From positions 1-52,184 of the forward strand of contig NZ_JANZKV010000216.1 in NCBI RefSeq assembly GCF_025060895.1: a stretch of 52,184 bases of DNA, in the 5' to 3' direction. This document shows, in pieces, positions 16,754-28,100 of this stretch; the first letter of the stretch is position 1, and every line of letters begins with the position of its first letter. A program made the position numbers and the translations under genes. The notes under the pieces are model-generated. The model saw nothing but the letters and a program-made list of their open reading frames with translations, was not told the DNA's origin and ran no database searches. This stretch comes from Stieleria sedimenti. GTDB taxonomy: Bacteria > Planctomycetota > Planctomycetia > Pirellulales > Pirellulaceae.

Positions 16754-18037
16754 TTAGCAGAAGCTGCCGGTACTGGTTCCGAACGACTCCGTCTCGACTC
16801 CCATCCGTTGGGCGATGTCGACAAAGAGGTTGCAGAGGGGAACCTTGCCGAGGCCATCGCTGGCGACCTTTTTGAATTCACCGCGACCGTAACCACCGCC
16901 GGCCAACACGATCGGCAGATCGTTGTTGGTGTGCGAATTTCCGTTGCCCATTCCACTGCCAAACAGAACCGCCGTCGAATCGAGCAACGTCTGATCCCCG
17001 TCCTCGACGGTGGCGAGTCGGCTCAAGAATTTGCCGAACTGTTCCAGTTGGTACGTCTCCAGCGTGATCAGGTTCGCGATCGCTTCGTCGTCATTGCCGT
17101 GATGCGAAAGGCTGTGGTAGGACTTGTCGATCCCAAGGTTTTGCGGCAGAAAGCTGCCACCGATTTCCAACGTGGCGACGCGTGTCGAGTCGGTCTGCAG
17201 GGCCAAAGCGATCAGCTCGTACAACAACGGCAGATCTTCGACCGTGTTCCGATTGGCCGGTTTTTCGAAGGGCGGTTCGGGCTTGGGCTGGTCGGCCCAT
17301 TGGCGACGCGATTGCAGTCGTTTTTCGACGTCGCGAATCGAGCTGAAGTACTCGTCCAGTTTGGCTTTGTCTTCTCGATTGACACGTTTGGAAAGCGCCC
17401 CGGCCTCGTCGACGATCGAATCCAGGATCGAAGCCTGCAGCGAGTTCTCCTTGACCATTTCGGTCCGACGTTCTTTCGACTCGGTGACGAACAGTTTTTC
17501 GAACAGCTCGGCGGGGCCGGTGATCGGGGGCACGCGGACGCCGGACTTGGTCCAGGACAGCTGGCAGCCGCCATGGATGCCGCCTTCGGAGCCTACGGTC
17601 AATGAAGGAAATCGCGTTTGAGGCCCGATCTCATCGGCGATGAACTGGTCGATCGTGACGTTCCCATCGGGCCGCTGCTTGGATTCGTGATGCAGCACGC
17701 CGGAGAGAAACGTGTGGACGGCAAAGTGTCCACCTCGGAGCCCGTGATCGAGCCCGCGATAGACGGTGATCTGGTCGCGGTTTTCGGTCAGCGGTTTGAG
17801 CAGCGTGGTTTCCTCGAACGCTTTGCCGGGCGTTTCGGGGAAAAACTGTTTCTGTTGAAAGCCGAGCAAGTTGCCCACCGCGACGAAGCGACGGGCCCCC
17901 GCACCGGCGCCACGTGAGGCATGCACAGGCAAAGTGCCGCCAACGGACTCCGCCCGCAACGACGACAGCCCGGGTAGGGCCAGGGATCCGGCAAGGGATT
18001 GCAAAACAAAACGGCGATGATGGAGTGATTTCGACAT
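16754..18037 (-). CDS. DUF1552 family exported protein
   Basis: A 427-residue protein of the DUF1552 family, found next to DUF1592-type genes in planctomycetes. The N-terminus (HHRRFVLQSLAGSLALPGL) has a twin-arginine-like pair before a hydrophobic stretch, suggesting Tat export of a folded protein. Family-type segments include YRGLDHGLRGGHFAVHTFLS, GNVTIDQFIADEIG, and, near the C-terminus, LFGSGMGNGNSHTNNDLPIV, which recalls sulfatase/phosphatase-fold proteins (compare DUF1501). The enzymatic role is unknown. The ATG at 18037 gives the full export signal; no Shine-Dalgarno is seen. It is the first gene of a two-gene operon, the second starting 13 bases after its stop. Confidence 0.92.
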   Translation of the reverse strand: MSKSLHHRRFVLQSLAGSLALPGLSSLRAESVGGTLPVHASRGAGAGARRFVAVGNLLGFQQKQFFPETPGKAFEETTLLKPLTENRDQITVYRGLDHGLRGGHFAVHTFLSGVLHHESKQRPDGNVTIDQFIADEIGPQTRFPSLTVGSEGGIHGGCQLSWTKSGVRVPPITGPAELFEKLFVTESKERRTEMVKENSLQASILDSIVDEAGALSKRVNREDKAKLDEYFSSIRDVEKRLQSRRQWADQPKPEPPFEKPANRNTVEDLPLLYELIALALQTDSTRVATLEIGGSFLPQNLGIDKSYHSLSHHGNDDEAIANLITLETYQLEQFGKFLSRLATVEDGDQTLLDSTAVLFGSGMGNGNSHTNNDLPIVLAGGGYGRGEFKKVASDGLGKVPLCNLFVDIAQRMGVETESFGTSTGSFC

Positions 18038-18240
18038 GCCACCAGTTTAGCCGAAATCTCGCGGCACGACCAACCTCAACGGGCGATCCATGGATCACGC
18101 AGTTGGAAAGAAACGTTCGCAACCGCTGCACGCTACCGCTGGACGGCGGGGCCAAGAGTGGTTGATGACCGAGCTTTAGCCCCACACCGCTAAATCGACG
18201 TGGGTTTTGCTCAGGGTAGTGCCCGTAGGTTTGCGTCAAA

Positions 18241-18267
18241 CGGCTGATCATCAATTGACATCAGCCG
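18241..18267 (-). terminator. Hairpin downstream of the PEP-CTERM gene
   Basis: Eight-base arms cggctgat (18241-18248) and atcagccg (18260-18267) with an 11-base loop lie about 48 bases past the PEP-CTERM stop. Only three T follow on the minus strand, so it is a weak terminator candidate. The rest of 18038-18314 shows no gene; it must hold the DUF1552 operon promoter unless that operon is read from further upstream. Confidence 0.4.
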
Positions 18268-18314
18268 GTTCGCGCCAGCGTCCGGGCCCATCCGATGATC
18301 TCAACGACGCGGTA

Positions 18315-19058
18315 TTAGGCTTTACCCAATCCTTCGCATGGCGGCACGCTTGAAGGCGGAACCCCGGCGCGTTTGCGGCGCATCGACATGCAACCGCCAG
18401 CCATGACGATCCAAACCGCAAGACTGGCTGGCTCGGGAATCGTCGAATTCGACGAGCTGACCGCGAAATTGTCTATCGCCGCGACCGTTTCAAATCCGAA
18501 ATCATTGTCGAGAAGTCGAAACGTGATCGTCGCCGACTCGCCGAGCACTGTATTGGGCAGATCCAACGAGACACGTCCGAAGAAGTCCGTCCCGCCCGTC
18601 TTGCTTTGAAAGCCGGCGATGGAAACCGAAGGATCAAAGTCGACGTCGATCGGAACTACACCCGGAAAGAAACTTTCCAGACCGTCCAGCGGGTCAGGCA
18701 CCACCCCCGACACATCGACTACGAACAGATCCAAGACATCCGTATCGGGTGACGTCGTCAGCTCTGCCGCAAAGGAATCGTCAAGTGTTGCACCCGTCGG
18801 CGTCGTCGCAGTCGTTGAAAAGGCGAAGTCGAACGTCAATGACGAACTTCCGCCGGGAATCGTAACTGTCTGCATCAACACTCCAGATTCATCGAACAGG
18901 GCAAAGTCACCTGGCGGCGGCTCTGAAACCGAACCGGTTGACGAATACCCCTGCAACGCTACGGAACTGGAGAAATCGCCGTTGATGACCACACCTGCGG
19001 TTGCCGGAACGCAGGCAAGGGCAAAGACGAGACACAGACAGGATGGAATTTTTAACAC
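18315..19058 (-). CDS. PEP-CTERM sorting-domain protein
   Basis: A 247-residue exported protein. Residues 1-21 are a signal peptide (LKIPSCLCLVFALACVPATA). The body (about 24-200) is a beta-rich domain beginning VVINGDFS and ending AAIDNFAV, with many Thr/Ser and Asp. The C-terminus has the PEP-CTERM signal: PEPASLAVWIVMAGG (208-222) and a basic cluster RRKR (227-230). A further 17 residues follow the cluster, which is longer than usual for these tails. In known systems an exosortase cleaves such tails and moves the protein to the surface; no exosortase gene is in this window. The GTG start at 19058 has a gaggt site at about 8-base spacing. It lies 91 bases after the giant gene on the same strand and could be co-transcribed with it. 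The body shares a domain style with residues near 22,600-23,140 of the giant. Confidence 0.85.
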   Translation of the reverse strand: MLKIPSCLCLVFALACVPATAGVVINGDFSSSVALQGYSSTGSVSEPPPGDFALFDESGVLMQTVTIPGGSSSLTFDFAFSTTATTPTGATLDDSFAAELTTSPDTDVLDLFVVDVSGVVPDPLDGLESFFPGVVPIDVDFDPSVSIAGFQSKTGGTDFFGRVSLDLPNTVLGESATITFRLLDNDFGFETVAAIDNFAVSSSNSTIPEPASLAVWIVMAGGCMSMRRKRAGVPPSSVPPCEGLGKA

Positions 19059-19149
19059 TTGTAATACCTCATGATGAACCGCGGCGCGTGCACCACGACG
19101 ACAGTATAATTGGATTCAAAAGATCGGGTTCGGTCAGGCATCGATCATC

Positions 19150-22100
19150 TCACGAAGTAGGGGGCAGAGTTTTAAGAAATCTGCGCCCGAATCGGGCATA
19201 GTCATGGCCATCGACGTCGCCGTCGCCATCGAAGTCAAACCGGCTGTCATAGCGTAACTCTCCTTGCCGACTGAACATCGACGCTCCGAAACGCCCGTAA
19301 TCCTGGCCATCGACGTCGCGGTCGCCGTCGGAATCGCCGAAGAAGCGGAAGAACTCATCGATAGCCACACGTCCCGTTTCCGCATCTCGGTCGCCTTCCA
19401 AACGGTTGCCGGCGAGGTCGGCGATCTCGGTTTGCAAAGCCGTCAGCACGTAGGATCCGTCGACCAACGATCCCGAATCGTCGACCAGAGAACCGGAAAA
19501 CGTCAGCGACACGATCGTCTTCCCGTCCACGACCCGCACGGCCTGGTCGATTGAAACCTCACGTCCTTCGCTATCGTGCAGCCGAAACGCAGTTGCACCG
19601 ATGGCGACTTGGGAATCGATCACCAGATCCAGCGATCGGACCACGCTGTACTGGTCGTTGTCCAGATGCACACCATCAATGCGCGGCGCGATGTTATCCA
19701 CTTGGAAGAACTGGCCCACCATCGCCGGACCGCTATCGACGCGGAACGATGCGACGGGCGGCGGGGCAGGCGACTGAAGTGTTAACCCGACGACTCCGTT
19801 GAACGACGCAAGGTCTCCACCGGCAACAGTCACTTGATACAACGCCTCCCCGGTGCCCTGAACCGGTTCGATCGCAGCCACCTCCGCCGTCGCACCGCCC
19901 ACAACCTCAAACGCGAGCGTCGACAGGTTCATCACGTGCTGATCAAGCAGTACCCGAAACACCAACTCATCCGAGTTCGTCACGGAATCCAGCGGCTCGT
20001 AGCGGGAAACATCCAACAGCACCGGTTGGCGCGCGTCTGCGACGACAAAGGTCTGACTGGTCTGAGCGGCGCCACCGTCGGTCAGAAGGCGGAATTCATA
20101 ACTGCCTTCTGCATCGGGAACGTCAAAGGTCAACAGCGCCTCAGTCAACGCGCTGGCCGGCTCACTTTGCGTGCCATCCAGATAGAGCGACTGAAGGGGG
20201 ACGTCATCGGCAGCCCCCGCGGCAAACAAGCCGATGCGATCGGAGGTGTTTCCTGGGCCACCAGTCAGCGTGACGTCGATCGATTGATCCGGACGCAGCA
20301 ACGAGGCTGAAACGGTCAGGCCGGTCGACGGCGGCGCTGCGGCAGTCGCGGTGACAAGCGGGTCAAAGTGGAAACGCTCCGGCGCCATTCGCAGTTGGAA
20401 CGGCATCGCGCCGGTCACTTCACCGGGCTCGAGTGTTCCGTCGCCGGTGTAGTCGGTGATCTCAAAGTAATAGACTCCGTTCTCATCGATGGGCGCACCA
20501 ATAGGAACCGCATCGGCGGGCGTCAGATTCTGAAAATACAATCGAATCGGACCGGTCAGCGGCTCGGACGACAGGTTTTCGACCGTTCCGAAAAACAGAT
20601 AAGCACCGAACGCTCCGATGTAGCGAATCCCCGTGAACTGCACGTGCACTTTGTCGGTGACGTCGACCGAGTCCGCCTCGTTGGACTCGACCGTAAAGCT
20701 CCAACTACCGTCCGCGTTGGAGTTCCCGGCCAGATCGTTGACGATATTCTCGCGGACGACGACTTCGATTCTACCGCCGGGCAGTGTCTCGCCGTCCTGG
20801 TTGTACCAGTATCGCGTCGCACCATTGGCGAGCGACTCGATCGCGTCGACGGAGACGCCCGTGATCCGCAAGTCATCCGTACCCAGCGTTGCTTCATCCA
20901 TCCCGGCCGGTCCGATGTCTGACCAAGCCAAATCGACGTAACCGCGGTCCGTGTTGACGGTCGCATCCGCCGCGGGCGAAACCAGAGAGGCCACCGGGCC
21001 GGACGCGTCGAAGGTGAACGACTGCAGGCCACCCGCATTGACATTTCCGGCCAAGTCGGCGACTTGTCCGGCCACAAACGTGACGTCGACGACTCCCTCG
21101 GCAAGCGTCTCCCCATCATCGTTGTACCAATATCGAACACGGCCGCCACCAAGATCTTCGGCACGGTCGATCGAGACATCCGAGATCGAGATGTCGGATT
21201 CACTGAACGAACCTGGGATAACCCCAGATCCCCCCTCGTCACGTCGATCAATTTCGACGTACCCCAAATCGACTCCGACGACCGATCCGGGGGCAGGATA
21301 CACAAGTTCGACTTGCGGCGCGATCGTGTCGACGGAGAAGCTTGCGGACGAACGAAGGCTTGGATTCCCCACGACATCACGCGTCGCGTTTTCCGCCAAG
21401 ACGACGTTCACCGTACCTTGCGGAAGTGTTTCACCGTCATCGTTATACCAGTACCGAACGGTATCATCCCCGAGGTCTTCAATCCGATCGACCGTAACGC
21501 CTGTCAAAGTGAGATCAGTGGTGCCATACGACAGCGAATCGATGCCGACTCCATCGTGATCGGACCATTCAATCTGGACATAACCGAGATCTTCTTGCGC
21601 GTAATAGAATTCGCGAGGCGTCCGCAGTACACCCGAAGGTCCAGCTTGATCGAGCACGAACGATTCAGTCGTTTGCAGAGATGGGTTGCCAGCCGTATCG
21701 CGCACGGCATCCAGCATAAATACAATCTCAATCACTCCGTCGCCGAGTGCATCCCCATCATCGTTGTACCAGTAACGGGCAATCCCTGCACCCACGGACT
21801 CCACCCGGTCGACGGACACGCCATTGATGACCAGATCCTCTGGATCGATCGTTGTGTTGTCCAATCCCGACGGCCCTTCGTCAGTCCACCGGACATCGAG
21901 ATAACCTGGATCCGACGCAATAGCCGAATCCTTGCTAGGAAAGCTTAAGGTCCCCCGCGGTACCAGGCTGTCGACATTGATTGAATCAGAGACTTGTGCA
22001 CTTGTGTTGCCAGCGACGTCGCTAACCGCACCTTCGACAAGAGTGATCGCATTGGATCCTGAGTCCAGTGCATCACCATCCTCGCCATATCGGTAGAGGA

Positions 22101-25100
22101 CCCTTCCGCCGCCAAGATCCTCGATCGTGTCGATGGTGACGCCGTCGATGATGACGTCGGAGGTATCGAAGCTGGCAGCATCAATTCCGGCATCCCCGAT
22201 ATCGGCCCACTGGATTTCAACGTATCCCAAATCTGCGTTGGTGAATCCGCCAACCTTGGGAGTGATCCGCGTCCCCGTCGGCGCTTCGCGGTCCACCGTC
22301 ACCGATCGTGACGCAATGACCTGACCGGCACCATTTTCGGCTTTGACACTGACCGCATTGCTCCCGTCGGCCAATTCGAGATCGGCAAGCTGAAACTCTC
22401 CCACCACGTCTGCGATGGTTGTCCCATCATCAAAACCGTCTCCGTCAATGTCAACAGTCACGATCGCGCCGGCCTGCGTTTGACCAACGATCGTAATCGG
22501 AGTGATCCGAGTCGTATCATCACCGACCATACCTGAATCACTCGCCGCATCGAGCGCAAAACTCAGTGTCGGTGGTGTCTCAGAGAGTAGCACGACGTTG
22601 TCAATCACGACCACGCTTTCCGCATCGCCGAAACCAATCAGATCAAAGTACAAGGTTGCGTCGGTGCCGGCCGGGACATCGGTCAGGTCGATCGTGACAA
22701 TGGTCGGCGCCGAAGAAAGCGAATCAATGCCAGATTGTTTAAGGTTTGGAATTTGCACTGCATCACCGAAATGAGTTTCCCCACCGGCCTGCACATTAAG
22801 CATCGCGTCCGTGTTGGTCTGTGTACCGACGGGGTTGACCAAAGCCTGCCCGGTGACGGAATCCAGCAACGCAACTTCAAAAGCGTCAGGTGGCCCATCA
22901 GAGTTCTTCCTGAGTTCCAGGTTGACAATCTCAAACTGCAAGGCGGTTGTTCCGGCTGGAATCAAAAACCCCTGCTTTGCGCGAGAGATCCGACGATCGT
23001 TTTCACCAATCGCCAGGGCACCACCTTGAATGAGAGCATCGCCACCGGTCTGCCAACCGAAGCCATGCTCATTCGTGTCGACAATTGTGAAGTCACCGTT
23101 GAGAATGCCCTCCGGTGGTGCGACTTCGAGATGGGATCCGTGCTTGCGATCACTTGAGTCATAATCGTGGTCCTCGCCGAGCAGGTCGGAGTGTGTCGGC
23201 AGACGGCGAACACCTAGCGGTAGTGTTTCGGACATCACTGAATTCGACTTGTCGTGATTGTGCCCGATTCCCCAGGCATGCCCCGCTTCATGGGCCAGCA
23301 CGGTCAATAGATCTACCTTTCCGTAAGCCGGACTTCCCTGCTGGGCCACATACTGCCCCGAATCGACATCCCACTCAAACTCTTCGTTCCGATCCGGCGT
23401 GGAATCAATAAACCAACCGTAGTCGGATGCGTTGTCATCAACTAGCAGAAGCGAGGTCCCCTCATCACGAGACTGGTGAAGGGCAAGCACGCCGGGGGCA
23501 AGGCGAGCGTGTTCAACGATGAGTGACGGCTGAGATCCCTCCTCCTCTGCGAGTCCAGCTTGCTCCCACAAATCGGTTGCCACGACGATTGACGGGGCTA
23601 AATCATCGTTGCCTAGTCGTGTCGATGCATCCACAAATTCGACCGCCGGAACAGGTGCCTCGATCCGCAGTTCCTCCCCGCCAACCTCAAATTCAAACAG
23701 CGAGATCTTTTTGGGAATACCGAACTTGTCCATCCCAAACGTATCGTCGGTCAGAGTGACCAGTTTGGCGAGCGCGAACGTCTTCAGGCTCACGTCGAAC
23801 TGAGTCGGCTTCAGGTCAGCATGACCTTTAAAGCTCTGGAAAGAAAACACGCTGTCATCGTCGCTTCCGAAAAGCACCGAAAAGCTCGCATCGATATCAG
23901 CTTTCGCATCCAAACGTCCCTCGGCGCTTAACAAATCGACATCGAACCCAAACACCGAAACCCCAACGCCACCGGCCAAGACAGCATAGGCTTCAACGTC
24001 GCCTTTGGCCGCGAGTTTGACAAACGTCGCGTCTCCATCCTCCGTTTCTGGCACAACTTTGGGTTTGTCGCCCGTTAAATCCACACGCAACCCGGCACTA
24101 ACCTTCACACTCGTTATACGGCCCGCCGCTGTTCCGGCAAACCCGATATTGCCTTGGCCTTTAACGCCAAGCCCCCCAACCGGGATTCGAATCGTGCTCT
24201 TACTGGGCGTTAGACATCGCTTGGAATTTTCTGGGTCAGGGACCTTACATTCTCCAAACGAAAATGATTGCTTCTCCGGTGACGGCACGGGCGCCGCCAG
24301 CAATTCAAACTCCTGCGTTTTGAACTGAATCGCCTCGGCCACCAACGTCACCTGGTTCGGTTCAACGACGTTCGGGTCTTCTAAGAAATCCCCCAAGGGG
24401 TACGTTTTGTTGACAATCTCGTAACCGAGCAGTTCCAATTGTAGCCTCAACGTATCCGATTCGGCGGTCACCGCCTCTCGGACATCCCATGGGGCAATGA
24501 CTGTCACATCCATGCCAGCTCTAACCTTTGTTGCTCGGTCGGCAAACGGATTAAATAGCGGATCTGCATCGGTCGGATTGGCTCGATCGATTCCGTCAAG
24601 AACGTCCTGCGTCGAATTCGCCAGTTCATCGAGTGGATAGTCTTCATAGTCCACCGGATAGGTGAACTGGAACACGTAGCCTTGATGTTCCTCACTGTAA
24701 AGTGGCGGCGACTGCGGTGATGTGAAGTCCATCCAGTCTGGACGTTCAATCGACCGAATTAGAACACGGTTCTTGTCCGCAGCCGACAAGACGTCATTTT
24801 CGGAGAACGCATCAACCACCTCAGAGGAAGGCTTTTTGGTCCCAAAAACTTTCTTGTCCGCCTCCATGGTGTAAAGCCGAGCCACATAGTCAAATGCCGT
24901 GCCCGCGACGTGGTCAACGAACACATTGGATTCTTTCTTGAATTTGTTGTTCGCTTGTGACAACAGATCAAATCCATCTGACAATTCATGGATCTGCTTC
25001 GTGCGATCATCTGTTTCGATGACCATCGTGAACTTTTTGTCGTAGACCGTGGTCGCACCAGGAAACAAGTCGCTGTTGAAGGTGCCGACATCAATCGCGG

Positions 25101-28100
25101 GCCTGAATTCTACGGTGTGATTCACGTCGTTTTGGTTTGGTTTTTCCGACTTCGGCTCGATAAAGCGAACCACGTCTGAATTTAGCCACGAAGTTACAGG
25201 GTTCCCTTCGTTGCCTTCCTTTGAACTCAGCGTCCTCACATCCAAGTCTAATGTCAGATCGCTTGTCGTTATGATCGTTCCGCTAAACGACTCCATGACC
25301 ACATCAGACTCCCCGTAGGCCGTTACCACGAGGGTGTTGTTAGTGGAATCCTGTAGCAGTGCCTCGTTGAACCACTGTTTCTCCGTCGCCGCCCCCGGAA
25401 CAGACATTCCATCGGAAAAGACGACGGGGTTGGTTCCGTTGACAATCGCTTCCATGGAGATGAGGTTGGGATTGTTTTTGCTGGAAACCTGAAGCGTTAC
25501 TCGCTCGACATTCTGAAAAGCACTGGAGTTCGTGTTGAACGTGACTGTGAACGTGTTGTCAATGTCAAGATTGGCTAGATAGGTCCCAAACGTGCTGGAG
25601 CCATTGTCGGGATTGTCATATTTTGCTTGCACCGTCATGTTCAATCCGGGCTTCTGCAGCGCCAGACCCTTGGTGCGGCCCAGGACAATGGGCACGTCGG
25701 TTGCCCCTTTAGGATCCGGGCCGAAATCGTCCGTGTTTGTGTTTTCGGTGACGACGAACTTGTAGTTGGCACGAACGTCGATGGCGGGATTGAGATCGTT
25801 CAGCGGTGTCCCCGATCGCTCAATCACGTCGCCGCCGGTCGATGTCAACGCGTCAACGCTGTAGACAAACACACCGCCGTGTAGGAATGCAGGATTGCCG
25901 CCGTCGACCTTGAACGTGTTCTGGTAGCTGACGTACAGGTACTTTCCATCAGCCGATAACACCAGGTCGTCGGGATACCCGTTCGGGATTGGACGTGTTC
26001 CGCCGACGATCTCCCCGGTCGCAACGTCGATCACCCCCACGTTGCTGCCAGCCGGCAAGTCCAGGATTGCACCAAATCCGTTCAAGCGACTGCCATGGGT
26101 CTTACTCGGAACCGCTAGATCCGGGTAGTTGAATGCCGTGACAAACGCGTACTTGCCGTCCGAGGTAAACACGACGTCTTTCGCATCGTGAACGCCAAAG
26201 GTGTCAATCCTGCGAAATTCTTTGATCACGCTTTCCGGGGGAGTGTCGGAAAGCAGATCCTCAACGATCGTCGAAATCGTCTGCCCCACGACCAGCTTGC
26301 GAGTGCCGTATTGGTACTCAAACGTCTTCAGTCCCTCCTTATCGGCGGACGTGTAACCGGTGACGGCAACCCGGTCTTTGCCGCCGCCAAGTGCGATCGC
26401 GACATCCCCGGCACTCGGTTGGACACCGACACGTTGCAGCTCCTTCAAAAATGCTTCGCTCTTGGGTTTGTCGCTGACCAAATCCAACAACAGCAATTGC
26501 CCCGGAGTGTCGGTGTTCTTCGGTGTCCCCGATTCCACGTTCGGACTCCACTGCGCCGGCATGGTGACCAAAAGCGATTGCTGGTCGCCGGTCATCGACA
26601 TTCCCCGAAGACAGGATGCCGTTTGCCCCGCACCGGCACGGCACTCAGGACCGTTGAGCGTCTTGGTTCGGATGCGTTTGTGATAGGTGTCCGAAGTCGG
26701 ATCGATGTCGATCACGTAAATGGAGCCACGCTTTCGATCACCGACATACGCGAAGGGGTGAGTACTGCGTGGATCGACGACGACGTCATAGGGTGCGGCA
26801 CCGGACTCAAGACCCACTGTCCCAATCACCTGCATGGTCAACGTATCGATGACCGAAACCGTTCCGGCAGCTTGATGGGTCACATAAGCACGCGATCCAT
26901 CCTTGGTCGTCGCGACTCGCTGTGAGAACAGACGGTTGTTGTTTCCTGCGTCATCCGGATCCAGGTCGATCATTTGCGCGAGATTCGGAATCCCGCCCTG
27001 GATTTGGAACGCCGCCAGTTTGTCTTGATCGGAAATCACCGAAAGCAACTGCTCGGTGGCAAGCGTCGGTTTGACTTCGTTGCTGACTTGGCGGCTGTCT
27101 TCGATTTCCTTCGGCGTCTTGGCGGCGTTGACGTTGTGTACCAGTCGGAAGAACGCCGTGCCGACGGCCAAGCCATCGGGTGGGGGAAACACTGCGTCCC
27201 CCGCATCAAACGACGGTTCACCCAACGAGACGTACGACCCTTGCTTCCCGGTCAAGCTGTACTCGATCACGGCGTTTTCGCCGGTCTGTGGTTTGAGGTT
27301 GGTTCCCGTGAATTTCAGGCGCGCCCCGGCGCCGGGTGATTCGATCGACAGTCCGCTAATGACAGGTCGTGGATCTTTCTTGTCGACGCTCTCGCTAAAG
27401 GTCGCATCGAATTGCCCACCTCCCACAGGCACCTGCAGCTGGATCGTCTCGACCGTCGGAGGTCCGACCGGCGGGATCGCAACCAATTCCACGGTCTGCG
27501 GACCGATGCACATCGTCAGCAGGGCTCCGCCGGTGACTCCCGCAGCAATGCCTCCGATCAGTACGCCCTGTGACAAAACGCCGACCAGCGACGTGCCGCC
27601 CACCAGAGCGCTCGATCCGCCGATAATCGCTCCCATCACCGCATTCTGGCACAGCAGCGGGCTGAAGATGTGGGTGCCGTTTTGCAGCACACCTGGATAC
27701 GGTTTCGAGTTGGTTCGCGCGTATCCGTCTTCGCCGACATACGCGACCTCTTCTTGAATCAATGCGTCGCGGAGATTGCCGTCCGCGTCGGGAACGGAAT
27801 CGACTCGGTAGACGATCATCTGAGTGCCGACGGCAAACTCGGACGATACCGGGATCGCCAGTTCGACCGGGTGGGCCAATGCGGATTCGTCAAGATCGAG
27901 TTCAACGGCACCTGCGAATCCGAGGATGTCGGGCAATTCGAAAGACAATTCGGTTTCATCGATCATGCGAATGTCCGCGGTGACCGATTCGGCGAGCGCA
28001 CCGGGGGCGACTTGAACCAGCGACCCGTCGTCGCCGACGATCACAGCGCCGTCTGCTCCGATCTCGACCGGGCCGGGCATCGGAGAGAAGACAGCGACAT

